Positions 46,528-60,268 of a stretch of 64,000 bases of DNA are shown one piece after another (within the stretch, counting starts at the first letter, position 1; the number at the start of each line of letters is the position of its first letter). The notes under the pieces were generated by a model. It was not told the DNA's origin. It saw nothing but the letters and a program-made list of their open reading frames with translations, and did not search any database. A program made the translations under genes and the position numbers. The stretch is from Ptychodera flava. Lineage: Eukaryota > Hemichordata > Enteropneusta > Ptychoderidae. The DNA lies in contig NC_091944.1 of NCBI RefSeq assembly GCF_041260155.1, forward strand, positions 12,589,272 through 12,653,271. The letters run 5' to 3'.

Positions 46528-49500
46528 ATGCAGTGTTTAACAGCACCAGTTTGCATCGTTGTCGTTCATGCATATTTGATGTCTGCGGCATTCAGTTGGA
46601 AAGTTCCCGACAATGTTTACGAAACTTTCTACGGTACAACGAAAAAGGAACATGCTGGCGTTCAGCTCAAAACCAAGGGTTCCATTCCAAAATGGTTAAA
46701 TGGTGAGAGCATTTTAATTTTTTTTCATATAAAGACTGTAAATACAGTAGAATTAGCATCTTTACCGACAGATTTGAAAAGGTATTTCGGTGAATTTCCA
46801 CATGCCTGTCTGATCGTTAACCATTCATTTGCTGCATTCGGTTGAACAAACGGAAACTGGAAAATGGAGGATCCGTCGCATCGCTGGAGGGCGCAAGAAG
46901 CGCCACTATGAACAGTGTTGATCTCAGTAGAAATTACCAAAGACCTTACCTTGTATATTTCTCTTTAATATAACTACATTCCGTAGCGTACATACTCCAT
47001 GCTCTTGTCACTTTGCTTTGCAGGGTATTTTCTGCACCAGAGTTGTGGTTCGTTCGGAAATAACAGTAGTGACCCTGGGAGTAAAATACTTCACATCTTT
47101 GATTGCATTGGCTCCGTCACCTCATTTGACTTCAACAAGGGACGTGTCGATTACTCACACAGGTAAGCGTGAGTGGAGTTATTGTACATGGGTAGTAGTA
47201 TATGTTAAAGTGAGAAAATATGGTGGAGATATGCTTAAATGTATTTTGATCGACCAGACTGAATATCTGACTGACGGGCTGACTTGCAGAGAGTGCGTGT
47301 ACTATTGTATCTGAGGACATAATTTACTACCCGTCTCTTTACAGGTTTTACCGCACTAGACCTTTTAAAATATGGGATTATTACGAAAGAGATATGGATA
47401 AATCCAAAGTCGCCTGGATGACCGCTTACTCTGAAATTGTAAGTAATCAAGGTGCAAATTCGAAAATTTTCTGCTTTGGTTCACAGATCGAGAAAGTAAG
47501 CCTGTTCTCTTGTTCTTCCCCCAAACGTATACAGCCAGTCAAAGATTTCGGGCACTACGAACACAAAGCTTTGTGTATAATGTAAACTTGCATCGCTGAC
47601 AAATATACTATACTAGTCCAGACTAGAATTCAATTGTCGCCAGTAGCATTGGTCACGAGACATACAAAGGCCAATAGAATTTATTACTCCCTCTCACGTG
47701 AAATTATGTGATCCTACTTGACATTTGAAGCCTATTTTAGTGACGACGTTAGTATAAGAGAGGAAGGATCGTATGTGCTTGAGTGGGAGAGCGGGCGCTT
47801 TTGCTCTAGCGATGTACGCTTCTAGTGAAACCCGAGGACAGATCGATTAAAAAAATAGATGTTGCTCTTTTCGTTTTCAAGGATCAAGACCAGTACAAGA
47901 AGTGGTCGCCATTACAAGATTACCCCGTCCTCAATCCGAACGTCGCATTCTGGAAAATTGGCGACAAAGTAGCAGCCGTGACGGATAACCCTTCAGGTAG
48001 GTAGCTGTCTATGATAGCATATGCTATTCCCTGAACCATCAAAATGTCCGCAGTGACGGACCGAAAGACACACAGACTGACATGCGCAAAGGGACAGGCA
48101 GTAACAGAGATGGGATTGGCAAGTGGAAAAAGTGCAATTAACTAACAAACAAACAAACAAACAAACAGATCGTAATATTTACTGTCTGACACATGTAGAT
48201 GCAGCTTTAAAAACGTGTCTTTATTTAATTACAGGGTACTGGTTTGACTTGCACACCCTCGAAAGTAAAGGTATCTTTCCTTTTAAAGACGTCAACTTTG
48301 GTTTCTCACATTCGATGGTTCCTGTCAATAATCCTGCGCATGAGCACGTGGATGAAGACGGAGTTACTTTGTACAGTTCAGTTTCTATGTATGACATCAG
48401 CGATTTTGACAATGTCAATGTCATGTACGTGTGTTAGTATTATCGAACTCACCTATCTCCGTACATACCAAGAAGTGACATTGTAGTTACAAAAATGTTT
48501 TGTTTGAAACCAGTTTTCATACAGTATGCAGTCTACTAAATCTAAGACGGGCTGTGTACATTCAAAATATTGTAACTATTGATAGCATCGAGAAGAATCG
48601 TTTTCAAGATTTGATGACAAAGAGGAAGGCATTGTTTGTTTTCCGTTCTGTTTGGCAAGGGAGCACTTTGTAAATATTTCATCTTTTCAGATGTCAGATT
48701 TTCGATTTATAGCTTCTCCTCACTGTAATTGTGTGTCGTTATTAACTGCACAGGAACTATGAAGTTCATAATGCTAGGATAATTCCTTCGTCTGCTTCAT
48801 TATCAAGATCAATATTTGACTGACCGTGCTAAGATTTACTTTCTGTCTGCAGACGTGTGATATATAAAATCGTCAACGAAACAAGAGTTCGGATCGCATC
48901 ATTCCAAGAAGCGGGGCCTTTTAATCTGAACCATTGCTATTTCGACTCGACTTATCCTCTGATGACAACACGCGGTTCATACTTACATTCGTTCTGTATG
49001 ACAGAAAACCACTTTGTACTACCGATGAGCACCTTCCTCTACGATAAATGCAGTTTATTTAGAGGTAGGTCGAAAGTTGGTTCTCTTATATTTTTACTTT
49101 GCACGGCAAAATATTTCGGTTTTCAAAAGACTTTTGAAAAAACTGGCCAGAGTTTGACGTTTGTCTACATACTTTTTAGCTCCAACATGAAAAAACACAT
49201 CAAGAGAAATGAAAGCCCATGATATGATATGGACATTCTAATTTGTGTACTGAATTGTAGTGTGCCAAACAAACAGACTCACTGCAAATGTCCTGCTATT
49301 TTTTCAGTCAATGATCGAGATGGGCCTGAGGTGCCTCTCTACAGCACGATTATGAAGTATTCCGAGGACGTCCCGACACGTTTTGTTGTCGTTAGCAGAA
49401 GAACAAACGAAGTTGTGGGCGAATTCACGACTGAAGACGGCCTCTTCATCACACACCAGGTCAGTTTTGAGTTTTGAAGTTCATGTACGTTCACAATGTA

Positions 49501-50686
49501 TGCTGCCCTCAACGGTAAACAATGTACAGATGAGATTCCTGTCGATCGGTAAGCCCTATATCTGAAATTACCTGACCGCTACAGTATTACTGGTGTCCTT
49601 CTTGGATGTACCCACACAAGAAAGTATTTTTTCGAAATATTTAATGGATTCTGCATGATATATGGCATACTTAAGCGCAAAACATACTAGTTAGTATCAG
49701 GAAGCAAAAACGGGTCAGCGAATACACAATTACGTAGACTTGGTTCAAGTCTGTGATTTGTGAATGTTTGAGTCCATGGGTTGAATGCGATAACTTGTGT
49801 TCTGTTTTCGTGTGAAACGCGCGAGTGCGGTGAACGCCATGAGTGGGGTGAACACTTTACAGGGGAGTTTCTCCTGGAATTCGGCAGAAATTAACTCACT
49901 ACTACGCAGACTCAAAGGTAACGCATTCAATTAATCGCAAGGAAACCAGGCCTTGGCTGCCAAATTCCAAATACCGACTTGAACTAAGTCTAACAATATC
50001 GCTGCAATGAATAGTTATTCCGGTTCATGCATAGTGACCAGCACAAAAATCAAGATATTGATGTGTCCTTTCGATACTATCTGGGGCATTCTAAAAATTG
50101 TGTTTTTATCAATGGTCTCCTCTCCCTTAAATTCATACTTCAACATTTGATTACTTGACCACGCACTATTGTTAGTCCGTAAACAGTGCCTAATGAGCCA
50201 CGGTGTTCACCTTACCGGGGAATTAAATCAGTCGGTCAACGAACTACCAATGACCTGAAAGAAGGACTTTCACGTCTTTTCACAAGGGAGTAAGGAACAA
50301 GGAAATCAAGTACACGACTTGATGTACGAACACTTTCGTTTATATTTGTGAAAAGATTTTCTTGTTTTAAAAAGTTGTCAAAGAACCTTACAAGAAAATT
50401 AATGTGTTGAAATCAAAATAAACGCTAAGACAAGTTGAGTTTTTTACCTTTACAGTACAGAAATGGGTCTACTCGATGTGTTGTCAAATTAAACGAGGTT
50501 ATTTTCGTTTTACAGCTGAATTCCTACGAAGAAAACGGTATAATGTATCTGGATATGTTGACTTACCGGGGAGATATTTATGAACATATGCACTTGGATA
50601 AACTGCTGACCACTCCAGTAAGTCAATATTATGTTGTAAGGGAAATCAACTTGAACCACCTCTTCCTCCTCTGTCTGTCTGTCTGT

Positions 50687-50725
<39 letters not shown>

Positions 50726-52800
50726 GTTACATGTCACCGCTTCTTCATCTATTTGGATAACCTGTCAGCCAGTTCAAACACGAGGATAGAAAGTAATCGA
50801 TAAGCTATGAAAACATTGATAGCAATCATCACTCAAAATCATAAAATCGTGCATTTTTGTGTGTTTTGGCATGTTGTCGCGATTTTATGCTAAACTGATA
50901 TGATTTATAAAAAAAATACTCTGTTTTTCTTTCATGCTACAATTACAGAATTTTGTCACCAGAGTTGAGAGATTTTTAGTGGACATGTCAGACTGGACTC
51001 TATTAGACAGAATTGACCTCTTGCCCAATTCTAAATACAGCCTGGTTGAATTTCCAACCATGAACTATGAAGTATACAACACCAAGCCGTACAATTACAC
51101 ATATATGGTTGGCTTTGACCCGATACCAAATGTACTAATCAAGGTATGCGTTTTCTTTACATCAAGTTAGAAGCGAATATGGCGTCGTCTGGTTGCGATC
51201 TCTTGATTAATTCTTTCCACTGCGCCTTTTCTTTTCCGAACCGTTTTGGCTGGTACGTTTGGGCAATTGTTCACATGAAGAAATTAAGGTTTCTTATGTT
51301 CTTGTGTGATCGGTGATCTCAACCGTGTGAAATAAAATCTTCTGTTAAACAAACCACTGTGGACACCGACCTACTACCCTATCCTCACTTCGTGGCATCA
51401 AAGTAGCGATGATCCAAAAATTGTTTAGATGAAACCAGTGTGTTTTCTGCATATCTTGATCTCACTCATCGCAGTTCGATAATTTTGTGAATTGATACAT
51501 TAGATGGGAGTAGTAGAGTAGATAAGTGGGTATTTTGGCAAAATATTTCATTTTATGATACAAGAATGAAACTTTGCAGAACCATCAATGGTATATCACT
51601 TAGTGAAAAAATAACGCTGGCCACCAGAAAATCCAAGATGGCGGCCGCATGGCAGCCATTTTCCAATATGGCTGCCGTGCAAATATAAAGGTTGAGAATA
51701 ATCATTACAAGCGGGCTATTTGAATCATGAATGCATCATTACGGATTTATCACTCATTCTTGTGGAAATGTTTCCGTGTGACTGAACACAAAACTTAATT
51801 AAATGTGATCTTCCCGCCAGAAAAAAGGTGTTCTACATTCTAATTCCCTGATATTTTCATACATTCCAAGTTAAATGTCCAGACCAACGAAACATTGTAC
51901 TGGGGTCCATTCGAGGGGCTTATACCCGGCGAACCAGTCTTTGTTGCCAGACCAGACTCGACGGCGGAGGATGATGGCGTCATCATTTCAACTGTACTGG
52001 ACACAAACGTGAAGAAAGGTGGGAGACAAATTTCTGCCTTTCTTCCTGAAATACATATTAGCGTCATAGTTATTTTTTTTTATTTCCAAGGCGAAAACTC
52101 TCAAAAACACAACACCCTGTGATTTGAAACAAGACCAGAGTCTTTTGTTTCGGTGGTCTTCTGTACTTTGAATGTGTTTATCGATAAATGTTAACGTAAA
52201 ATAAACTTAGCTCACGTGATCGTAGTTATGATCTACTGATCAATCGATAATAGATGGGTAGATAGAAAAATATAATCGTAAGATACATATATATGACGTT
52301 TTCATTACTAAAACTGGTGTAATGCGACTTGTTGATATTTTACATCTATATTACGTCATTTTCTCCCTTTGATGTCTCTGGTGTAATGATAATGTAAATT
52401 TATTTTATTTTTAGTGAATTTTCCATTGTTCTGTAGGACCGCATTTTTTAACATTCCGTTCGTTTACTCTGTTCATTTTAGCCTACCCGTTGTAACTTGA
52501 AATATTGATACGAGTCGTGAAATACTATCATGCGACTGAACTGTTCCCATCCTCTATTTCTTTCTCGTTGCCGCAGGAATGGTTGTCGTCCTTGACGCGC
52601 AGACCTTCACCGAAATCGGTCGAGCTGTATCCCCCGAGCTGATGCCATTCGGTCAGCACAGCAAATTCATAAGGCAATCAGCTACTGGCTCGACCAGAAA
52701 TGTCGTTCAACGAGTTGCATTTGGGATGATATCCGTCTTGTCACCAGTTGTGTTGCTAGCTATTTCCCTCGGCAGAAACATCGTTGTTTATCTCTCGTAA
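46528..52800 (+). CDS. BCO-like: Carotenoid oxygenase family protein 1, signal peptide and hydrophobic C-tail
   Basis: Fe(II) oxygenase of the BCO1/BCO2/RPE65/NinaB family, expected to cleave or isomerise a carotenoid/retinoid. Eleven exons: 46528-46702, 47024-47162, 47345-47438, 47882-47996, 48235-48424, 48853-49064, 49308-49459, 50516-50617, 50949-51143, 51871-52018, 52577-52800. All have GT-AG borders and consistent phases, 581 codons. Iron histidines: NPAHEHVDEDG, YLHSFCMTEN, FITHQLNSYEENG, LMPFGQHSKF. Second-shell acidic motifs: LVEFPTMNYE, GEPVFVARP and EDDGVI. N-terminus MQCLTAPVCIVVVHAYLMSA looks like a signal peptide. After the last His the chain continues about 40 residues with a hydrophobic segment (AFGMISVLSPVVLLAISLG), unlike cytosolic relatives. 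Cysteines at NLNHC, HSFC and YDKC are shared with the next gene. Sequons: NET, NYT. Likely luminal or surface-anchored (type I or GPI). The substrate is unknown. Confidence 0.9.
50691..50722. repeat. (CT)n microsatellite in intron 8 of oxygenase 1
   Basis: Sixteen CT units 74 bases past the exon 8 donor. It creates spurious Ser-Leu frames. Confidence 0.9.
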
Positions 52801-53354
52801 AATTTTCACAGTGGCAGTTTAAAACGTTTTTATATCGACCACAAACATTGATTGTAGAGATTCACCTCTGGACCTCAGCAAGTCTCCAATATAATCAGCA
52901 GAATCACGGGAAATGTTGGTATTAAAAATGAATGGCGGAGGGTGGACGTATCAAAACATAGGCCGTAAGCTAAATGACAAGCGATTCTTAAAGGAAATGA
53001 ATGACACGAGAAAATAAGAGGGAGAGAGTTTCACATTCGATCAAAATGGCCGTTAGAAACCTTGCATCTAACACCCTTCTGCATAAAGAGACTTTTAGAA
53101 TCTTTGCTTTGAAATGATTATCAGAAAGAATATGGTCGGTATCACCTCTCTTAATCGATCGTTGCAATTTACGAAAAGCTGGAACCTGTCTTATGCTCGA
53201 TCTCATATTCTCCGATGCGACGTGTGTAAATCCAAGTTGATAAGTATTTTGCCATATACGGTATCTATGATCCAAAGATTTTGAACAAGCTTTGAGGGGC
53301 CTTGGTGGGACACCTGGATGAATTGAGGGGGTTACTGTAAGTGTCAGACGTTAA

Positions 53355-53537
53355 TGGTATACTGTCACCTGTTCCAATTTTGCCACAGTTACCATGGAAA
53401 GAGAAAATCTAACCAATCACAGATTTTAAGCGGGTGACCGCTTTTTAAAACAGCGCCCTCACATGGGCATTTTGAATATCAAGGACGCCCCTTTGACCAT
53501 ATATGGGCATACTTAGATTACAGGTGACTGTATGCCT
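53355..53537. mobile_element. TTAA MITE (family 2)
   Basis: TTAA on both sides (53351-53354 and 53538-53541). Inverted ends TGGTATACTGTCACCTGT and ACAGGTGACTGTATGCCT (16 of 18 pair). 183 bp, non-coding. The TTAA target suggests a piggyBac-type source. The ends differ from the family 1 MITEs in the secreted-protein array. Confidence 0.7.
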
Positions 53538-55330
53538 TTAACATCTGGTGGGTATGTTATTGTTTGATACAACGTTTAGCGATCTTTCATCGGCGCACAG
53601 TCACTCCACTGCGATTGGCGTATGGGAGATTAAACAATGGGACTAATATACAGCGTCTGGGAAGCTTTTATCCTATTGGTTAGCTGAAACGCATATTTCT
53701 TATTCAATTATTTCCAAACGTCCAATCAGAGGATAGCCCCTAGTTTTAGACTCCTTAGGTTGCCGTTGATAATGACAACTACCCAATCAGATGCATTTAA
53801 ATAACTGCAAAATGTAGTGCTGCTTGTTACAGCCTCCTTGAAGATATGAAAAATGACTGATTCAATGTTAAAACTTCCTCTACACAGCTTGATATATGAC
53901 GTCCTTCTTCGCACAGGAAGGATCCACTTCACCTTTTGAGGAGTGGTACACTACAAATATGTGTCACAGATCGAGTGAAAGTGTTCAGGAAATGCAGCTG
54001 ACGTCGTGAAAGTTATAAGAGGAGTGAAATAAAGAAATACAATTTTATAAATGAGCCTTCTCCCGAAAGGAGAAAATCGTAACCTGCGTGGCACCCTTCT
54101 TGTTCTGATCACCCCTAAAATGTGATGGTTTGTCCCATATCATACTTGCACATATATTAGCTGAACAGGGATGTCTGTACAGTCTTTCCTTTGGTAAGAA
54201 ACACTATATAAAGAAATAAACAAAAAGGACAAGACTGATACTGAAAAAGTTCGACGACATAGCCTCAATGCCGATAAAATATCTCTCATCGACGATTATA
54301 ATATATACTTGTGACATCACTGTGGGGAAATGCTTGCTACAGTTTTCGCCTCTTCCTATTCGTCTCTTTTTCCAGTTTCATGATGTGCTTCGAATATTTT
54401 GAGTCAATTAAGAGAGATTGGTTGTCACTTTTGTTTACTCCTTATGGCACAGGGTATACTTAATTTCATATGTGGGATTGTATTGGAAACTTTTAAAAGT
54501 ATCATTTTTTGCCACAACACTTGTAAACAACTCAACAACAAATAAACAAACAAACTTCATCCTTTTTTGACAAACATGAACACAAATACAACTCTTTATT
54601 GGTTCTTTATAGCACATGCACAAGCCAAGTTTGTCGTCTCCGAACAAAAAATACGGGATTTATTCTCTGGTCGTTCTACGTCACGACAACCCGCGTCTAT
54701 GTCATCAATTTTGGTGCGTCGGACCTTTTTTTTTGTCGATCTTCGGTGTGCTCGTAAATATGTAAACAAACAACATGGTGGCCGATGTTTCTCCCACGAT
54801 CAAAAGTCATGTAATGAAATCGATATTTTCACAGACTACGACATTACTAATCCGAACAATGTAAACACAAGAGTGTACCGCCTGTATATTCCGAAGGAAT
54901 TACGTGAATAATTTGCGGAAACAACGAACTCGAAGCTGGTCGCGTATACCGTGGGTTCCGTACGCATTGCAAACAGGGTCAGGCGTGACGTTTACAGTGT
55001 TCGCGCCGTCGAGATTCAGTCGATATTTGTTCCCGAAAAACAGCGTATCTTCGTCTGTGATAAATTTCTAGGACTATGCTATCTTTGAAATAGAGTATAA
55101 CTTTGCGGAAGGTAGCCTACGTGTAGACCGAGAGCTGTCATTTGCTCCACACACGAACGAACGTGAGCGCGAACGCACACGACGGACGACTGGAAATGAT
55201 TGACAACTTGTGCACGGCGTACTGATATTTATTCCTAAAGTAGTTCAAAAGTTTAAACGCGGAATCCTCATGGAAAACTTATTTTATTTTGCAAAAAATA
55301 ACGAATTCTTGGCTTGTGCATATGATAAGT

Positions 55331-55482
55331 ATATTATTCCCTAATATTTTTCTTCATTCAGCTCGGAAAATACTCGTGACGTAATGACCGTGTCACCACT
55401 CGTCTTCGACTCGTGGTGATACGGTCATTACGTCACTCGTATTTTCCTTCCCTGAACGAAGAAAAATATTAGGGAATAATAT
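55331..55482. mobile_element. Giant foldback hairpin B
   Basis: A 152-base palindrome: ATATTATTCCCTAATATTTT... on the left and its complement ...ATATTAGGGAATAATAT on the right. It is centred on CTCGTCTTCGACTCG and has arms of about 70 bases with a few mismatches. The central motif and GGTCATTACGTCACTCG-type arm sequence relate it to hairpin A at 37611-37747. Confidence 0.8.
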
Positions 55483-56800
55483 CTAATTATTCAGTACATG
55501 TTTATATGGTAACAAATAGACAAACACGCATAAACAATCAAATAAACAAGGAGCAAGAGTTCCCTTTGGTTTTACACATATCATCGCCTATTACGACATA
55601 CACAGATATGCTAGGGATTCCTTGATTGCAACTGCGCCCTGCTCACCGCAGCAGGTACATCAATAGGCACTCTCATGGCCCCTCGTTCTCTGAGCAGCTC
55701 GTCCTGGCGAGTGAGGCTGACTGAGACAGCCCTTGGCGGCTTCACCGGCTCACTTAGCCAAGCTTTGCTCGGATGAACTGCTTAGGGTGTTTGCAAGGTC
55801 AACAGGCGTTGCAGCAGAGGGGCCGTGAGAGAGTCTAGTACATAAAGTACTGTAATCGCTTTGCGTGAGGGATCAAAGGTTATGATCTGTTTTCTCCTGA
55901 CCTGCCATGGGTGTTAGTCATTCCGATTCAATCTTTTCAACGAAATGTTTTTTCACAATCACGCGTTTTTGCAGTTTATTGACGATATAGATTGAGAGTA
56001 AGCGGTGGACAAAGATAAGTTAAACAATCAACATCACTGCGACACGCTTTTAAGTTTGAGGATTCGTTTAATTTAAGGTAAGTTGGAGAAGTTGATCGAA
56101 CAATGATATTCACCCGAACATCGCTAAATAAATATGTGGCATCGAGGTTGATGTTTCCAAATAGTTTATAAGCTATTACAAGTAATGGTATCGATTTCAC
56201 AAGTTTGTTAATATTAATATATCCTGAAATAATCTTTTACCTCGAACTGTGGACCCTAGAAAAAGAACGAACAGTGTTTTTAAGGGTCGCAAAAACAGAA
56301 CGAACTGTCGTTGATAGTTTGCTTAACCACTGTGGGGTCATTGTTCCTTTGTGACCTGATTCAAGCTAAGCACAGGACAACCAATGGGGCGTAAAAGGGG
56401 ACGCCCAAACTGAAAATAGGCACCACAACAAACGAAAATACATGGCGGGAATAATATTACAATGTTCTGACCGGACGAAGAACTCCCTTCGACTATCAAT
56501 GGTTCAGTTCTGGGATTGTACAATTACTTGTTAGTTGGCACTGCTTATTTGCGAGTATTCGAGATACTTACGACAAATGATAGACTCGCTCCAAGTCTGT
56601 GGGCATACAAATATCAAAACATAATATTGAAGAAATGTACTTCAGCTCACTCTCGCTTTAAAGATAGCCTGTCGCATGGGTCGTGGGGTGGACGCGCGTG
56701 CTGCTGAGAAAAGCCAAGCGACTGGGGTCCAGTGTAGGCAAAGAATTGTCAGTTGTTTGCTTTTAAGAAACCATGGCCTTTCATTCTAATAGACCGTAAA

Positions 56801-59663
56801 ATGGTGGATCTGAAGGTTGCATTCCTTTTTGCGTTGATCACCATGACGACATGTGACGACATGGCCCACGACCTGTTGAAGACCTATTTTGGCACCATAG
56901 AACGGGAACACCCCTACACAGACATTAAAGTGGAAGGATACATTCCAGAATGGTTGTCCGGTGAGTAAAAATAAAGTATTCACCGTGCGCAGTACAGGTA
57001 TTGACACCGATGGTCCTAGCTATATCTTCAAGCATTGAGGTTTGACCTCCATGTTTCAAGCAAGGACGGTAAGACGTACTAGTTGAGCGTGAAATTCCGT
57101 AAAGTGTATCGAATAAGTTTACACAGTCTGTGTTTGGAAAAGTGGAAAGAGCGGTATACTTGAGAAGAATTACACTTCCATAAGATTTATCGTGTCGCGT
57201 GTGGGTGATATTCATGCACCTTTGCTAAAGTTGAACACTTCATATCTATCATATATACGCCCGCCCTTGTGGTATTCACTTTGATATGTTCGACAGTTTG
57301 TTATTTGTTACCTCACCTTGTTTATGTGCGGCATTGCAACCGTGACTCGTTTTGCTTGTTCATTTCTAGGATACTTTTTGCACCAGACAGCAGGGAGCTA
57401 TGGCAACCAAAGCAACCCCAAAGTAGGAGAAAAACTGACGCACACTTTCGACGGAGTTGGAGCAGTTTCTTCTTTTAAATTCAACGGTGGTCACGTGCAA
57501 TATTCGATCAGGTACTGTAGTATAAAGAGTTCTGCAGAAAATATGTTCGCTCGAGTTGTCAGTTATAGCCTAGACAAGATAAGTAGATTCGTTTGTGGAA
57601 CTATCGTTTCTGGACGCAGTCTAGCCATATTATGGCACCAATTATGTTACGTACATACAAAGGAAGACCATCTAATTTTCACCGTTCACGAAAGTCAAAG
57701 AGATGTCCGATCGGGCAATCAAATCAAATCAAAACAACTAATAAAGTTATTTACTAAAAGATATGTCAATGGTGCCACGTGAACACGAATACACCTGGAC
57801 AATAGTAATCGAATTTTTTACTGACTATGAATTAAACGTGCGAGGCAAACTTGTTCCTGTCTGGTCCTAATTCTACACTCTTTTCTGAGGCTCACACTTA
57901 ACTCGTTGCATTGTCTAACTAGTCAAAGGCATCAAAACGCGCCTTTGCTATCCACGTTCATCCATGGTCACTCCATCTTGTGGAGTGACCGTGGTTCACC
58001 CAATCAAACCTTGCCAATCAGGGAGTGCCCATCAGAGCTAGGCTCGGTCAGCCATTGACCCGAGATCGAAATACGGTTACAACGAAGGCAATATATGTCT
58101 CGCGCGTCCTTTGCAGGTACTATGTGACGCAGCTGTTCAAGATATTTGACTACTACAGTCGGAACATGGATAGGTCAAAGGTCGCGTGGGGGACAACCTT
58201 CAGTCCCTTTGTAAGTAATTCTGTAGAAGGCAGGTCTTTAGAAGTGTGACTTTAACAGAAGATTTATCTACGACATCCGCTGAATATTATAATAAGGTTA
58301 TACGGTGAACTCCTAGACTCGACAGTAGTAGATGTATGGTCACAATCAGTGTTAAGCATTCAGTTTAGTGTGAAGAAAGGGCCAATCATGCTGTGGCTCT
58401 TTTGAGTAGACTTAAAAACATCAATGTATTTCTTCATCCATTTTTTCTATTCATTCATCCATCCATCCATCCATCTATTCATTCATTCATGTATCTTCTT
58501 ATCTACACATTTGTTCCATCGTTCACTTATTCTCAAAGGATCAACAGCAATTCAAAAAGTGGGAAGACTTCCATGATTATCCTGACGATAATCCCAATGT
58601 GGTATTTTGGAAGATCGGGGACAAAGTGGAAGCCATGTCTGAAGCTACTGCCGGTAAGTATTTGGCTCTGTACCATGCCATCCACGACTGTGATACTGGA
58701 ACATCTATTCATGGCCCATGTCGCTTATCTATCCATTATGGGTCCGTCCGTTAACCATTCACCTACTTTTTTTTTGTAATTAAGTTCTTACATTTGGAAT
58801 AAGAGTCGTTTCAATTTTTCTTAACAAGATGTTAATCACTTTTTTAAAGACAGTCTCTCAATTCCTACCATTTAAGAATTGTAATAAATAATGCAAAATA
58901 AAATTATCGTCTCTTCAACATAAACTCTGGTTTCAAATGTGATGTTGCATTTCATAAAGTAGTGTCAAGTTCTTGACATTAATTAATGTTTATTGTTAAT
59001 ACCAAAAATGGGGTTTTTACCCCAAATATGTACCCTTCATCCTTCAAGTAATCTACTACTACCATACTAAACTTTACATTCTATGCTTTTTGAAATTATA
59101 GAGAATGTGGGGGGGAGTTAATGTATCTGTAATGAGTATATAATGTTTTGAAAAAAGCGTGTTGTTCTAATTTTCGATCATTACAGGAGTGCAGTTTGAC
59201 CTTGACACACTGCAAACCTTGGGAACATATCAATTTAAGGACGACAACTTTGGTATGCCACCGTACATGGCTTACTTGAACAATCCAGCCCATGAACACT
59301 ATGGCGGTGATGGCGTTACCATCTACAGCGCTGTTGCTATGTACAACATGAGTGATGTCTCCAAGATAAATGTGACGTAAGTTGAACGGCCATAGCACAG
59401 GCGCCGGTGAAGTTTGGCAAATGTAGTGTTGTGATTTCATGGTATCGCCATAGTGTAAGAACCTACATGCAAGTGCCCGATTTCACCAACGCCTGTGTTC
59501 TACATGTGTCACAAAGGTAAAAAATATTCCGGTTTCTGACACGTAGCGATGATGTCACCGAGCACTCCACCAAGCCCAGACAGAGCTGGTTGATGCCAAG
59601 AGAGCCCTAGGTGGCACCCGGGTGCATATATGTCATGTTCCTGATGATGATGATGATGATGAC

Positions 59664-59711
<48 letters not shown>

Positions 59712-60195
59712 AGTGCGTCGATTATCAATGATTTTCTTACGAATTTCAACATATCATACATACTGGTCGACACTGAGAGGTCTAAGTTTTGCCTTTTAAA
59801 CTGAGTACCCCATACAAGCTCTATTAAAGTAACAGAAATTCGTAGAATCACCAAGAATCCAAATTTTACCCGATGATTGGGTCAGTATCACAACCGATGA
59901 CCTCATTAATCCATGACTTTTAGCAAACACTTATTGGCTTCTTTATTTGAACAAGACACAAATATTCTGCACTTACGTGTATCTCACCTTTCTCTCTCCA
60001 ACACACAGACAAACGGAGACATACAGTTTTAATATTGCGAAGACATTGTCACACAATATTTTGTGCTTCGTTTTGTTCTTAAGGTATCTGAGTACCAAAA
60101 ATGTAATTTATTATAATGACAGTAACTGCGACTGTTTGCTCTTCATTTCAACATTACTATATATTCGGAATCACAATTTGGCAGTGTACATGCCA

Positions 60196-60268
<73 letters not shown>

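Larger units (their letters stand above)
52801..56800. other. Intergenic between the two oxygenase genes
   Basis: No supported exon. It holds a TTAA-flanked MITE (53355-53537), a CpG-rich stretch of unknown origin (about 54600-55220) and foldback hairpin B (55331-55482). The 115-codon plus-strand frame at 54567-54911 has no recognisable domain. The last few hundred bases are the upstream region of oxygenase 2. Confidence 0.5.

Noticed and set aside
54567-54911. 115-codon plus-strand open frame
   Set aside because: No signal, domain or splice partners; low-complexity N-terminus. Lies in a CpG-rich repeat-like stretch.
59622-59804. Poly-Asp/poly-Met/poly-Ser frames
   Set aside because: Produced by the GAT microsatellite inside an oxygenase intron.
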